64,000 nt of DNA from Lampropedia aestuarii (GCF_004803635.1 NZ_SSWX01000007.1:1-64000), one strand, 5' to 3'; positions 19,256-28,356 are shown, counted from the stretch's first letter. The notes: generated by a model not told the origin, from the sequence alone. Translations and numbers: made by a program.

Positions 19256-19614
19256 ATCTCAATTCCTGTGGGGCGCGCCAGTTGGAGCTTTGTATTGCGG
19301 GTCACACTCGTTCTTGGGGGTGCCTGTTTTCGTATCGTGCACGAAAACCGGATGTCTCTTGTCTATTGCGCGACGCTGTGTCGTTTGTGCGACTCACTGG
19401 GCGGTTTGAAAAGTGACAATGCACTGCACCGTACTGCAATGGCCAGGTGAAACGCTGCGTGTGCAAGGGCGCTGGGGTATGCGCGTTGCCTATCCAGCGA
19501 TCGCCAATTGGGCGAGCTGCACACCACGACAAGCGGTTTTCACAGTCCAGTTCAAGGGACAACTGGCCGATGCGAACAAAGGGCCTAATGATACAAGGGA
19601 TACAAGGAACCACC
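19256..19614. promoter_or_regulatory. Divergent promoter region between ETF-QO and SDR genes
   Basis: About 360 bases between two genes that point away from each other. Both promoters must lie here, but no clear -35/-10 hexamers or operator could be picked by eye. No gene is seen. Confidence 0.35.
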
Positions 19615-20394
19615 ATGGCTTACACCATAGATTTGATAGGAAAAACCGCATTTGTTACCGGCGCCTCCAGCGGTTTGGGCCGACAGTTTGCAAAGACTTT
19701 GGCTGCTGCTGGTGCCAAAGTGGTGTTGGCGAGTCGTCGGCGCGATAGCTTGCAAGAGGCTGCAGACGCGATTGTGCAAGCCGGTGGCGAGGCCTTTGTA
19801 GTTGAACTGGATGTGACCAGCCTCAGCTCGATTGAGGCGGCGGTGGCAGAGGCAGAGCAGCTGGCTGGCCCAATCGATATCCTGGTCAATAATTCGGGCG
19901 TTAGCACGACCCAGAAGCTGCAAGACGTGCGCGAAGAGGACTGGGATTTTGTGCTGAACACCAACCTCAAAGGTGCTTTCTTTGTCGCCCAAGCCGTGGC
20001 CAAACGCATGATTGCACGCTCGCAAGCCAGTGGTCAGCCGTTAGAAGGCGCGCGCATTATCAATATTGCTTCTATGGCGGGTTTGAAGGTCTTGCCTTTG
20101 ATTGGTATTTATGCCGTCAGCAAAGCCGGTGTTGTGCAAATGAGCAAGGCGATGGCGATGGAGTGGGGCCGTTATGGCATCAATACCAACGCGCTCTGCC
20201 CAGGTTACATCGAGACTGAAATCAACCGCGCGCATTTTGCGACAGATGCAGGCCGCAAACTGATTGACAAGCTGCCGCGCAAAAAAGTCGGCCAGCCAGA
20301 GGATTTGGACGCGAGTTTGGTACTGCTGGCCAGTGGACAGAGCCATTTCATCAATGGCGCCACAATTGCTGCCGATGATGGCTTTGCGCTGTAG
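19615..20394 (+). CDS. Short-chain dehydrogenase/reductase (SDR)
   Basis: Classical SDR of 259 residues. The NAD(P)-binding TGASSGLG lies near residue 15, followed by NNSG, the catalytic serine in INIASMAG, and YAVSK. The RRR after the second beta strand (LASRRRDS) suggests NADP preference. Sequence blocks such as LPRKKVGQPEDLDASLVLLAS resemble SDRs annotated as 3-oxoacyl-ACP-type or hydroxyacyl reductases. The true substrate is unknown. The start is ATG 19615 with AAGGAACC upstream. A longer frame from 19447 has no family support. Confidence 0.9.
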   Translation: MAYTIDLIGKTAFVTGASSGLGRQFAKTLAAAGAKVVLASRRRDSLQEAADAIVQAGGEAFVVELDVTSLSSIEAAVAEAEQLAGPIDILVNNSGVSTTQKLQDVREEDWDFVLNTNLKGAFFVAQAVAKRMIARSQASGQPLEGARIINIASMAGLKVLPLIGIYAVSKAGVVQMSKAMAMEWGRYGINTNALCPGYIETEINRAHFATDAGRKLIDKLPRKKVGQPEDLDASLVLLASGQSHFINGATIAADDGFAL

Positions 20395-20470
20395 TGTGGT
20401 CGCCACTCACATTGACGCGATTGCTGCAATCGTGGGTGCAAGATCTGCGCAATGTTTCCATAGCAACAAT

Positions 20471-20492
20471 AAAAAAAGTCTGAACTTTTTTT
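20471..20492. terminator. Possible weak terminator after the SDR gene
   Basis: AAAAAAAGT and ACTTTTTTT pair around a 4-base loop about 75 bases downstream of the stop. The stem has almost no GC, so it is weak. Confidence 0.35.
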
Positions 20493-20624
20493 AACCTCTG
20501 TTGTCACGTAAATTGTGGCTATAAGTGGTGTGTCCAATGCCACTTTATGATACGGTACGCACATGCCGCGCTATAAATAATCGTGGCTGTTTTTAAAAAT
20601 AATCATTTATCAAAGAGGTGTGCT

Positions 20625-20930
20625 ATGGGAATTTTTTCTGGAAAAACTCAACCCCGCGATGACCTTGAGAAATTAGTGGGTGAGCTGCGCGATATCATCT
20701 CCAGCCGTGATCTGGATGATGTGCCTCAGATTCGCCAAATTCGTCAGCGCTTTGACGAGGGTTACAGCAATGTTCGAGAAGCTGCTGTGCATGCTGCACA
20801 TGAAGCAGCATCCCGGGCTAAGGATCACGCGGAAACTGCCAACCGTTATGCGCATGACGAGCCTTGGCACGTGGCCGGTGCCGCGGTCGCAATCGGTGCC
20901 GTGATTGGCTTTTTGTTGGCCCGTCGTTAA
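20625..20930 (+). CDS. DUF883/ElaB-YqjD family membrane-anchored protein
   Basis: Encodes 101 residues: a long charged amphipathic helix (about 1-75), then the conserved EPWHVAGAAVAIGAVIGFLLARR membrane anchor and arginine end. In E. coli, YqjD and ElaB bind stationary-phase ribosomes through the helical part and sit in the inner membrane. The ATG at 20625 follows AAAGAGGTG. The next two genes, a YqjE-like membrane protein and a further protein, complete the yqjD-yqjE-like arrangement, though a terminator hairpin lies between the first and second. Confidence 0.88.
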   Translation: MGIFSGKTQPRDDLEKLVGELRDIISSRDLDDVPQIRQIRQRFDEGYSNVREAAVHAAHEAASRAKDHAETANRYAHDEPWHVAGAAVAIGAVIGFLLARR

Positions 20931-20990
20931 GCTTGCAACACGCATTCAAACGTCAGGCCATTGGCCTTGATTAAATTATTCATGTAAGCT

Positions 20991-21044
20991 GAAAGCCAGC
21001 TAAGCCAAGCCCCTCAACGGGGAGATTGGTTTAGCTGGCTTTTC
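20991..21044 (+). terminator. Rho-independent terminator or attenuator between DUF883 and YqjE-like genes
   Basis: A long stem AAAGCCAGCTAAGCCAA / TTGGTTTAGCTGGCTTT encloses a smaller CCCC/GGGG hairpin and ends in TTTTC. It stands 18 bases before the next start codon, so it could attenuate read-through. Confidence 0.78.
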
Positions 21045-21061
21045 TATTGGGAGGAAGCATT

Positions 21062-21463
21062 GTGGCGATTCAGTGGCAAAACTGGTTGGGTCTTGACCGT
21101 ATGCGTGAGTCCGCACGCTATTGGTTGGAAGAGAGCTCTATTGCGCTTGATGACCGCATTGAGCTGGCCAAGCTTGAAGGGCAAAAACAAATCACTGCGA
21201 TAGTCGGCCTCGTCATTGCAGGCGCGCTGCTGCTGATGCTGCTGTTTGGTGCCTTGATTGTGGGCTCTTTCATGGTATTGCTCAGTTGGTGGCAAACCCC
21301 ACAGTGGGGGGTGGCATTGGCTTGGATTGCCGGCGCCTGGCTGATCACCTTGGTGGTTGCGGCGATTGTGTTGTGGCGCATGGTGCGCAGACTGGCGCAA
21401 CCCTTTGTCTTGACCAGACAAGTGCTGGCCCAGGATTTGCGAGATCTCAAGGAGCGTTTATGA
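21062..21463 (+). CDS. YqjE/phage-holin-superfamily III membrane protein
   Basis: Encodes 133 residues with two long hydrophobic segments (about 40-65 and 75-105) after an amphipathic N-terminus, typical of the YqjE/PF07332 family. The start is GTG 21062 after GGGAGGAAG. The TTG at 21047 lies inside the ribosome site. The stop overlaps the ATG of the next gene (ATGA). A role in envelope or stationary-phase physiology is inferred from its DUF883 neighbour. The 'holin' label reflects family naming and does not imply lysis. Confidence 0.83.
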   Translation: MAIQWQNWLGLDRMRESARYWLEESSIALDDRIELAKLEGQKQITAIVGLVIAGALLLMLLFGALIVGSFMVLLSWWQTPQWGVALAWIAGAWLITLVVAAIVLWRMVRRLAQPFVLTRQVLAQDLRDLKERL

Positions 21464-21993
21464 CAGACAAAACCTTCTCAGATTCCAGCGCACTAGAAGA
21501 CAAGCTCGAGCGCATTACCGCTTTGCAACAAGCGATTGAGCAGGCCTCGCGCGAAGTACACGCAGCGCAGATATTGCAACCTGAAGAGCAGCGGGTGATG
21601 CTGCGCATCATGGCGCAGCGCCGCAGGTTGCACCAACGAACAGCGCAGCCGGCTTTGGAGCGGGCCAGACGTGCCACAGCCCAGGCCAGCAACGGCGGCA
21701 GTGGCAATGGCAATGCCTCCAGTGCTTGGGGTGAGGCTAGCGCAAGCGCAAGCGCAGTGCCGCGCTCTCTGTTTGGTGACGCTGGTGCTTTGATGCAGGC
21801 GGTGCCCTGGGTGGCGGATGCGAAAGATTTTGCCATGCGCAGACCGGTGTCGGTCGGCTTGGCCTTGGGTGCCACGCTGGTGATTATTGGCCCCAAACGT
21901 CTATTCCGTTCGGTGCTGTGGTGGACACCATTTGTCTGGCGCAGTATGCGCGTGGCCCAACGTGTGAATACGACGCTGCGCAAGCGCTATTAG
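21460..21993 (+). CDS. Hypothetical protein with a C-terminal membrane segment (YqjK-like position)
   Basis: Encodes 177 residues. A charged coiled-coil-like N-terminus (ERITALQQAIEQASREVH) is followed by an Arg/Gln-rich helix, a low-complexity Gly/Ser/Ala linker (NGGSGNGNASS), and one hydrophobic segment near 140-155 (VGLALGATLVIIG). It overlaps the upstream YqjE-like gene by 4 bases, so the two are translationally coupled. The order DUF883-YqjE-this gene mirrors yqjD-yqjE-yqjK in enterobacteria. Equivalence is by position, not by clear sequence match. Confidence 0.72.
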   Translation: MTDKTFSDSSALEDKLERITALQQAIEQASREVHAAQILQPEEQRVMLRIMAQRRRLHQRTAQPALERARRATAQASNGGSGNGNASSAWGEASASASAVPRSLFGDAGALMQAVPWVADAKDFAMRRPVSVGLALGATLVIIGPKRLFRSVLWWTPFVWRSMRVAQRVNTTLRKRY

Positions 21994-22041
21994 TGACTCC
22001 GTCGTAAGATGTGCCTATGGCAACAGGCGTAGACCACGACC

Positions 22042-22298
22042 GAGAGGCTGTTCATGAACGCTATGCAGTCGTGCATGGCGTTCGTAGTTGCTCAACCGTC
22101 TATATACGCCAAATGGGCAGTGCAGCAATGCGCTTTTGTGTACCTTACAACCTGCATTGGGTGTTTGGGGTTGAAGCCCAAAAGGCACGCAGCTTTGTTC
22201 AAAATGCCCGTCGGGCGGCTTGTTCAACTGCGTCCCTTGCTGCGCCTCGCATCCATTGGGGTTGCAGCGTGGTCTGCGGCGAGACCTTGACCAAGCCC
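22042..22298 (+). repeat. Dispersed intergenic repeat, copy B (diverged)
   Basis: Both ends are recognisable: AGAGGCTGTTCATGAACG on the left and GGTCTGCGGCGAGACC on the right. The core (GAAGCCCAAAAGGCACGCAG, CTTTGTTCAAAAT, CGCATCCATTGGGGTTGCAGCG) is shared but more diverged than in the copies near ileS. It lies just upstream of the M20 peptidase gene and could carry or disrupt its promoter. Confidence 0.72.
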
Positions 22299-22348
22299 AA
22301 AGCCCATCGTCTATCTATGTCTATGAGAACCCGCTTCTGAGTCGCACT

Positions 22349-23836
22349 ATGAATGCCCCCACCCAATCGAGCCAATTTGCTCCAGACCTCGCCTTGGAGC
22401 GTGTTTCCCATCAGTGGGACAATGATATTGTGGCCCGTCTGTCGGACTACATCGCCATTCCGGCCAAGTCGCCGATGTTTGAAAAGGATTGGCAGGCCCT
22501 GGGCTTGATCGACAAGGTCGTGCAAGACGCTGCCGATTGGGTTACGGCGCAAAAAGTGCCTGGACTCACACTGGAGATCGTGCGCATGCCAGGCCGCACA
22601 CCGGTGCTATTTTTTGAAGTGCCAGCTACCGCAGCGGCTGGTGGCCAAACGGTGCTGATGTACGGCCACCTCGACAAGCAGCCTGAATTTTCTGGCTGGC
22701 GCAGCGACTTGGGGCCATGGACACCCAAATACCAGGACGGCAAGCTCTACGGCCGTGGTGGCGCGGACGATGGCTACGCGGTGTATGCCAGCATTGCTGC
22801 TGTGCAAGAACTCAAGCGCCAAAATGTGCCGCACCCAAGAATTGTCGGGCTGATTGAGGCCTCGGAGGAAAGCGGCTCGGTGGATTTGCTGCCTTACATT
22901 GATGTGCTCAAGCCGCAATTGGGTGATGTGGGACTGGTGATTTGCCTGGATTCAGGCGCAGGCAATTACGACCAGCTGTGGCTGACGACCAATTTGCGCG
23001 GCAATATCACCGGCACGCTGAAAGTTGAAATCTTGACCGAAGGTGTGCACTCTGGCGACGCCTCAGGCGTCGTGCCCTCGTCCTTTCGCATCATGCGCCA
23101 GGTGCTGGACCGCTTGGAAGACAGCAGCAATGGCCATTTGCTGCCCGAGATTTTCCACTGCGAAGTACCGCCAGAGCGTATTGCTCAGGCACAAGTAACG
23201 GCTGGCATTTTGGGTGAAGAAACCTATGCCCGTTTTCCTTGGGCCCATTACGATTGCGGTGGCGCCAGCCTGTTTGCGCTGCCTACAACCACCGACCCGG
23301 TGGAGGCCTTGCTCAAACGCACGTGGCGACCTACCTTGAGTATTACCGGCGCTGACGGTCTGCCGAATTTGGCCAATGCCGGCAATGTGCTGCGCCCATA
23401 TACCGCATTTAAGCTGAGTATTCGCACTCCGCCCTTGGTCGATGCCGCTGCCTGTGTCGAGCAAATGAAAGCCTTGCTGGAAGACAACGCGCCCTACCAA
23501 GCCCGTGTGACCTTGGAGGACGTGCATGGCGCCAACGGCTGGAATGCACCGGGCATGGACTCCTGGTTCCAGCAATCACTGGATGCGGCCAGTCAGGCCC
23601 ATTTTGGCGCCTCTTGCGGCTACATCGGTCAGGGGGGCACGATTCCCTTGATGGGTTTGCTGAGCCAGAGCTTTCCGAGCGCGCAAATGATGGTCTGCGG
23701 TGTGCTTGGCCCCAAAAGCAATGCGCACGGCCCGAACGAGTTTTTGCATGTGCCTTATGCCAAAAAACTCACGGCGGCAGTGGCGCAAGTCATCGCCGCG
23801 ATGTCTGTGGCCCAGGCCACAACATCGGCGGTTTGA
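22349..23836 (+). CDS. M20-family metallopeptidase (dipeptidase)
   Basis: Zinc-dependent exopeptidase of the M20 family (495 residues), close to carnosinase/CNDP-type dipeptidases. Metal ligands fall in MYGHLDKQP (His, Asp) and GRGGADDGYA (Asp), with the catalytic EASEESGS (Glu-Glu) and later ICLDSGAG (Asp). A dimerisation insert follows (TEGVHSGDASG), and a final His is in NAHGPNEF. No signal peptide, so cytoplasmic. The start is ATG 22349 (MNAPTQSS), and the longer frame runs into repeat B. The next gene, a pyroglutamyl peptidase, begins directly at the stop, so the two form a peptide-degradation operon. Confidence 0.93.
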   Translation: MNAPTQSSQFAPDLALERVSHQWDNDIVARLSDYIAIPAKSPMFEKDWQALGLIDKVVQDAADWVTAQKVPGLTLEIVRMPGRTPVLFFEVPATAAAGGQTVLMYGHLDKQPEFSGWRSDLGPWTPKYQDGKLYGRGGADDGYAVYASIAAVQELKRQNVPHPRIVGLIEASEESGSVDLLPYIDVLKPQLGDVGLVICLDSGAGNYDQLWLTTNLRGNITGTLKVEILTEGVHSGDASGVVPSSFRIMRQVLDRLEDSSNGHLLPEIFHCEVPPERIAQAQVTAGILGEETYARFPWAHYDCGGASLFALPTTTDPVEALLKRTWRPTLSITGADGLPNLANAGNVLRPYTAFKLSIRTPPLVDAAACVEQMKALLEDNAPYQARVTLEDVHGANGWNAPGMDSWFQQSLDAASQAHFGASCGYIGQGGTIPLMGLLSQSFPSAQMMVCGVLGPKSNAHGPNEFLHVPYAKKLTAAVAQVIAAMSVAQATTSAV

Positions 23837-24487
23837 GTGGCCAAGCGGGCAGGCGTTGCGCCGATTCTGTTGACTGGCTTTGCGCCTTTTGATGGCGCAG
23901 CCATCAACCCCAGCTGGGAAGTCGCACGCGCCTTGCATGGTCGGCAGATTGCTGGCGTGTCGGTCATTGCGGCCGCTTTGCCCGTGGCGTTTGAACTGGC
24001 GCTGCCAAGCCTGCAGGACTTGATCGCCCAGCACCGCCCACAATTGGTGGTGTCGCTGGGCTTGGCTGCAGGGCGGGCAGCAATCTCACTGGAGCGCGTG
24101 GCGATCAACCTGATCGATGCACGTATTGCCGACAATCTGGGCGCGCAGCCGGTTGACGAGCCGGTCTTGCAAGACGCACCAGCAGCGTATTTCGCGACGC
24201 TGCCAATCAAGGCAATGCGCCGCGCCATAGAGATCGAGGGCGTGCCAGCCGAGATCTCCTACACCGCCGGCACCTTTGTCTGCAACCAGGTGATGTTCGC
24301 TGCCTTGCATTTCAGCCATGCATTGACTCCAGCCGTGCGCGCAGGCTTGATCCACCTGCCTTGGTCAACCGGTTTGGGCGAGCCAGCACTGGACTTGGCG
24401 GTGATGGTCCATGCCATTGAACAGGCGCTGACGGTTGCACTCCACACCCAAAGCGATCTGCTCGAAGCAGGTGGCACCACGCATTAA
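23837..24487 (+). CDS. pcp: Pyrrolidone-carboxylate peptidase
   Basis: Cysteine peptidase of family C15 (216 residues) that removes N-terminal pyroglutamate from peptides. It starts with the family signature LLTGFAPFDGAAINPSWE. The catalytic Cys is in GTFVCNQVMF and the His in LIHLPW. The Glu is expected near LAAGRAAISLERVAIN. Translation begins with a GTG immediately after the stop of the M20 peptidase, indicating coupled expression. The length matches bacterial Pcp. Confidence 0.93.
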   Translation: MAKRAGVAPILLTGFAPFDGAAINPSWEVARALHGRQIAGVSVIAAALPVAFELALPSLQDLIAQHRPQLVVSLGLAAGRAAISLERVAINLIDARIADNLGAQPVDEPVLQDAPAAYFATLPIKAMRRAIEIEGVPAEISYTAGTFVCNQVMFAALHFSHALTPAVRAGLIHLPWSTGLGEPALDLAVMVHAIEQALTVALHTQSDLLEAGGTTH

Positions 24488-24910
24488 GGCCTTGCACTGC
24501 ATGGCTGCCATCTCCCGGCTGGCCAATGCAACTGCTGCCGCAGGTGCTCTCACACTGGGCTTTTCAAACACACCAAACCTGTGATGCCGCTGATCACCAG
24601 TGCACTCTCCATCAGCGGGGGTAAGGTCAGGCCCAAATTGCCGCAACGGGTGCTGACGGGCGCTGCGCCTAGCAACTTGTGGGCTGAGCAGGCCTTCTCA
24701 CCATAGGTGTTCTGACTTGAGCGTTTGCCAGTGTCAAAAAAGAAGTCAACCGGCGCATCAACTGCTGCGTTAGGTGGATGGACTAAATTCATTCCCAGCA
24801 CGCGCATGGTTTGCGTTGAAGGGCGGTTTTTCATGAGTGAGAGGCTGTGCCACGAACTGGGTCCGCGGCAGTGTTCTGCACCTGCCGAAAGTTGATAGGA
24901 GAGATGTGGT
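24488..24910. other. Intergenic region before the acyltransferase gene
   Basis: About 420 bases with no convincing gene on either strand. The only other long frame here is antisense and extends into the acyltransferase. It probably holds the acyltransferase promoter. Confidence 0.4.
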
Positions 24911-25996
24911 TTGTCTGGATTCAGCCTCAAATACAACCCCGCCCTTGATGGTTTGCGTGCAGTCGCAATCATTTTGGTGTTTATGTCGCACGTGCATGCG
25001 CCCATGTTCGATGGTGCATTTTTAGGTGTCGACCTGTTCTTTGTGCTCAGTGGCTTTCTGATTACGTCCTTGCTGCTCAAAGAGCACCAACAATCGGGAC
25101 GATTGGATTACTGGCGCTTTTACAAGCGCCGTTTCTTGCGCCTGGCACCCGCGTTGCTGGTGTTCTTGGCAGCCTATTGGTTGCTTGCCCCGCTGGTTTG
25201 GCCCGAGCTGGACGACATCAACCAGGATGTGGTCGTTTCGGCGCTGTATTTGGCCGATTACGGTATTGCCTTTTTTGATAGCCCTGACACGCTGCTGCAT
25301 ATGTGGTCCCTGTCGGTAGAAGAGCATTTCTACCTGGTCTGGCCGCCTTTGCTGGTGCTGTTGCTGGCCTATACAGCGCGCAAACAGCTCTGGCGTCCGG
25401 TGCTGCTGTTGGTGGCGCTGATGTTTGTCTGGCGCGTCTATTGGCTCCATACCCAAGGCCAGCAGTTTTACGAAGTATTTTTCCGCTTTGACACGCGCGC
25501 TACGGGCATGTTGCTGGGGTGCGCACTGGCTGCGATTGCGGTGCACCGCCCCGAGTGGATGGAAGCTTTGCATGCCCGCCAAAAATACCTGCTGTGGACG
25601 CTGCCGATCTTGCCATTTGCCATCATTGGCTATGAGTGGGGTGACGCTGGTGCCTTGCTGTGGGGCATTACGCTGGCTGAACTGGCTGCTGTTGCGATCA
25701 TCGTCGCCGTGATCAAGCAAACAGGCCTGCTATTTGAGATGCTGAGTCTGCCTGCGCTGGTATGGTTGGGCAAGATGTCCTACGGTATCTACTTGTGGCA
25801 TTACCCGATCGTGCGCTATTTGCGTGCCAATTTGGAGTGGCCATGGGTGGTAGCCATTGGTCTGCCACTGTCGGCATTGCTGGCGATGCTGTCGTTCTAC
25901 ACGATTGAGCGTTGGGCACTGGGTCTGCGTGACAAGGGCGAGTCGCATGCCAAGCCTGCGCATGCCACAGCACCCGCAAAATATACCGCAGCTTAA
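24911..25996 (+). CDS. Acyltransferase family 3 (OafA/YrhL-like) membrane protein
   Basis: Integral membrane O-acyltransferase (361 residues) that transfers acyl groups, typically acetyl, onto cell-surface glycans. The hallmark ALDGLRAVAIILVFMSHVH lies at the N-terminus, followed by FFVLSGFLIT, YKRRFLRLAPA and HMWSLSVEEHFYLVWP, and about ten hydrophobic segments. There is no C-terminal SGNH domain. The likely start is TTG 24911 after AGGAGAG. It stands alone, so the target (LPS, capsule or peptidoglycan) cannot be told. Confidence 0.9.
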   Translation: MSGFSLKYNPALDGLRAVAIILVFMSHVHAPMFDGAFLGVDLFFVLSGFLITSLLLKEHQQSGRLDYWRFYKRRFLRLAPALLVFLAAYWLLAPLVWPELDDINQDVVVSALYLADYGIAFFDSPDTLLHMWSLSVEEHFYLVWPPLLVLLLAYTARKQLWRPVLLLVALMFVWRVYWLHTQGQQFYEVFFRFDTRATGMLLGCALAAIAVHRPEWMEALHARQKYLLWTLPILPFAIIGYEWGDAGALLWGITLAELAAVAIIVAVIKQTGLLFEMLSLPALVWLGKMSYGIYLWHYPIVRYLRANLEWPWVVAIGLPLSALLAMLSFYTIERWALGLRDKGESHAKPAHATAPAKYTAA

Positions 25997-26740
25997 TTTC
26001 AAGCGAGTCAGGTGTGCTTGCTCGCGGGCAGTGCACACACGGTCCTGGATGGCGTTGGCTGTTTTCAGTCAGCGCCATTTTGCATGGAACCTATAGAGCT
26101 TCACCCCAGGTGTTGCATGCGCCAATCCATGCGCGAAAACAACACCTCACCCTCGTACAACCCAATGTCTGCACGATCGTGTTGCAGCTGCTGGAATAGA
26201 CGCAATGGTCTGCTCAGAGGCCCGGATGGGTGCTGGCCTGCCAATAATGCGTGCGCACGGCGCGATGGTCGGCATGTGCGGCGCATGCTGGGCTTATGCC
26301 AGCAAAACATGGAGGCTCTCGGGATGGCCGCGCGGCGCGACCGGAGCAATGGCAACCTGCTCCGATAGGTCTATTTGCTGACCTTGCATGCCTCCGAGCG
26401 AAGGCTGGCGCAGCGCTTGCACCTAGCTCGTCAGTTTCCCAGGGTTCATTGGCCTAGAGCAGATCGTCTAGCGCAACGAAGCTGCTTGCGCCCAATCCAT
26501 ATGCTGTCTGAACAAATAGCCATCAACCGATGGGCTCCAGCTTGGGTCAGGTATTTCGTAATGAAAGAACAATGAGGGGGTGGGAGTGTGTGGCTGACGC
26601 CGCGAAGTCGTTATGCACCAGCTGGAAGAAGGCGGTGCGGGGCAGGGCCGGTGCGCCAACCCGATTGGCGTATCCCGGCTAAGCTTTCGTGGTGCAGGCT
26701 GAAGTTTGGTCTGGGTTCTTTGCAGCAATGCTTTGCCGCT
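25997..26740. other. Gene-poor region between the acyltransferase and GNAT genes
   Basis: About 740 bases. After the terminator at 26049-26081 no gene can be supported. Two short minus-strand frames end with vaguely similar tails (GEVLFSRMDW ending near 26101 and DGYLFRQHMDW ending near 26468). They may be fragments of a decayed duplicated gene, but this is weak. Confidence 0.35.
26049..26081 (+). terminator. Rho-independent terminator after the acyltransferase gene
   Basis: ATGGCGTTGGCTG pairs with CAGTCAGCGCCAT (two G-U pairs) around a TTTT loop and ends in TTTT. It lies about 50 bases after the stop. Confidence 0.78.
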
Positions 26741-27241
26741 TTATCCGGCGACTCGGAACTTATGAAAACGCTGCCCTGCGTGAAGCACATCTGCGACGTG
26801 TTCAAACCCCAGCCTTTTAAGACCTCTAGTGCGCAGCCGACTGGGCGGGAGCAAGACACTGACAGTCTCAATGCCGAGTGCAGTGCGGCAGCGCATGAAG
26901 TGATGAAAAATCTGGCTTCCTTGTCCCCAGTATTCTGGGAAAAGAACCAAAGCGAAATCGGCCTCCCCATCCTCTTGCTGAAAACCACCCCAGCCTGCAA
27001 ATTGGCCATCCATTCGGATTGCTAGTGGCCCATAGCCGTTTTCCTTCCATTGGGTATCTTTTCCCTGAGCCCATGCTGCAATCGCAGCTTCATCCCAGTT
27101 GGTGTCTGCCAAAGGCATGTGACGGATCACATCTGGATGCTTCAGCAATGTCATCCACTGTTGGACTGGAATGTCAGAGAAGGCGTGGAGTGAGAGGCCC
27201 ATGTTGTGTGCGAAAAATTGAACAAAGAGATCAAGCTCCAC
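26741..27241 (-). CDS. GNAT-family N-acetyltransferase
   Basis: Encodes up to 166 residues with the GNAT fold. There is an N-terminal MTLLKHPDVIRHMPLAD segment, then AIRMDGQFAGWGGFQ (beta4), ADFALVLFPEYWGQGSQIF (acetyl-CoA binding, related to the Q/RxxGxG/A loop), and a C-terminal RGLKRLGFEHVADV. The acceptor is unknown. The first codon is a GTG at 27241. An ATG at 27202 is equally possible and neither has a good ribosome site. It lies upstream of and on the same strand as tRNA-Sec but is not obviously linked to it. Confidence 0.75.
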   Translation of the reverse strand: MELDLFVQFFAHNMGLSLHAFSDIPVQQWMTLLKHPDVIRHMPLADTNWDEAAIAAWAQGKDTQWKENGYGPLAIRMDGQFAGWGGFQQEDGEADFALVLFPEYWGQGSQIFHHFMRCRTALGIETVSVLLPPSRLRTRGLKRLGFEHVADVLHAGQRFHKFRVAG

Positions 27242-27618
27242 GATGGAAAAGGGTGGGGCGTGATGCGGTTGGTCGCTGGGTGTCTGTGGCAGCTACCACT
27301 TGTGCTCTGCATACCAATTTGGCCGGCCTGCATGGAGCGCGCCACATGCCAATGGTCTTGCGTGAGCGCAAATCCAAGACAGCCGCCAGATAAAGCCAGG
27401 CACGGTGAGGGCGGCGGAGGCGATATCATTGCCTTCCCTTCTGTGTTGGTTAGCCATGCAGGACTCTCTTACGGGCTCCATCGGCCAAGACCTGCGCCAG
27501 TTCTGGAAAGATGACCTCGAGGGCTTCGGGGTGAGAGCCCTTCGCTTGGCCTCGAATCGTCTTTCCCTTTGGGCTGGGATTGATCTGGACGATGAGGCAC
27601 TTGACTGCAGTAATTGAG
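27242..27618. other. Intergenic region between GNAT and tRNA-Sec
   Basis: About 375 bases with no supported gene. No selA or selB fragment is visible here. No clear terminator for the tRNA could be found. Confidence 0.35.
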
Positions 27619-27714
27619 TGGCGGAAAGCAGCAGGAGTCGAACCTACCAGGGAGTGTCTAACACCCCCTACCGGGTTTGAAGCCCGGGCGCACCACCGGA
27701 TGCGTATGCCTTCC
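27619..27714 (-). tRNA. selC: tRNA-Sec (selenocysteine, anticodon TCA)
   Basis: The minus strand gives a 96-base tRNA with encoded CCA and the special features of bacterial tRNA-Sec. It has an 8-base-pair acceptor stem (GGAAGGCA with TGCTTTCC, G discriminator), a long D stem, an anticodon stem CCCGGG/CCCGGT around CTTCAAA (anticodon TCA), a long variable arm (GGGGGTGTTAGACACTCCC), and T-arm CAGG-TTCGACT-CCTG. It inserts selenocysteine at UGA codons with SelA, SelB and SelD, none of which is in this window. A selenoprotein, often formate dehydrogenase, is therefore expected elsewhere in the genome. Confidence 0.95.
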
Positions 27715-28197
27715 ACGGTCGTCTGTTTGCCCACTTCAAAGTGCCATTGGGCGGCTCTTTGGGACAGACCTTTGACTGACCAGCGCTAGATTTTATAAGC
27801 AACTAGTCCTGCGTGAGTGGCTATTTATCACTTGGCGCCGTAGCTCGCTAGGAGCGTAGCATGCGCGCAATGTCGTATTCAACCTGCCGTGGCTGTGCGA
27901 ATGTGTCGCTTAACCTGCTACGAGATGCTAACTTTGCTCTGCAAAAAACCTCTATATTTTATACATATCAATGGCTTATATCGCATTGGCGGGGTTTCAA
28001 GTCCTTTGACGTGTACCAGCATGGATGCGGTGTTAAGAAATAATTAATTAAAAATGAAGCCAAAAATTTGCAATTCAGTAAAAATAACGCTTTCTAGCGA
28101 AGCGCTGAACACAACTTGTTGCTGGAGTGAGAGCGGTCCACGAGATTTTTTAACAAGCCACACTGCGCTAACGAGGGCTGTTGGTTGGAGACTTCTT
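27715..28197. other. Intergenic region upstream of tRNA-Sec
   Basis: About 480 AT-rich bases. It includes the tRNA-Sec promoter region on the minus strand. No gene is recognised. Confidence 0.35.
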
Positions 28198-28356
28198 TAA
28201 GAGCTTGTTCGAAATCTCCACGCAGCCGCGTTGCAGCTCCAATGGTGCAAGCTTTGTTAAATATCCTTGCCGGCCAGCCAACCCGATTGCGGTTTTAGCC
28301 GCGCATTGCCTCCTTTGGGGCTGCAACGCGGCTGCGTGGAGATTGTGAACAAGGAA
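28198..28356 (+). repeat. Dispersed intergenic repeat, copy C
   Basis: Complete copy of about 159 bases. The termini form a perfect 24-base inverted repeat (ATCTCCACGCAGCCGCGTTG... matched by ...CAACGCGGCTGCGTGGAGAT), flanked by GAGCTTGTTC and GAACAAG. The core keeps CTTTGTTAAATATCCT, GATTGCGGTTTTAGCCGC and GCATTGCCTCCT. The whole element can fold into one long stem with inner hairpins. It lies between tRNA-Sec and the GTPase cluster. Confidence 0.85.
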
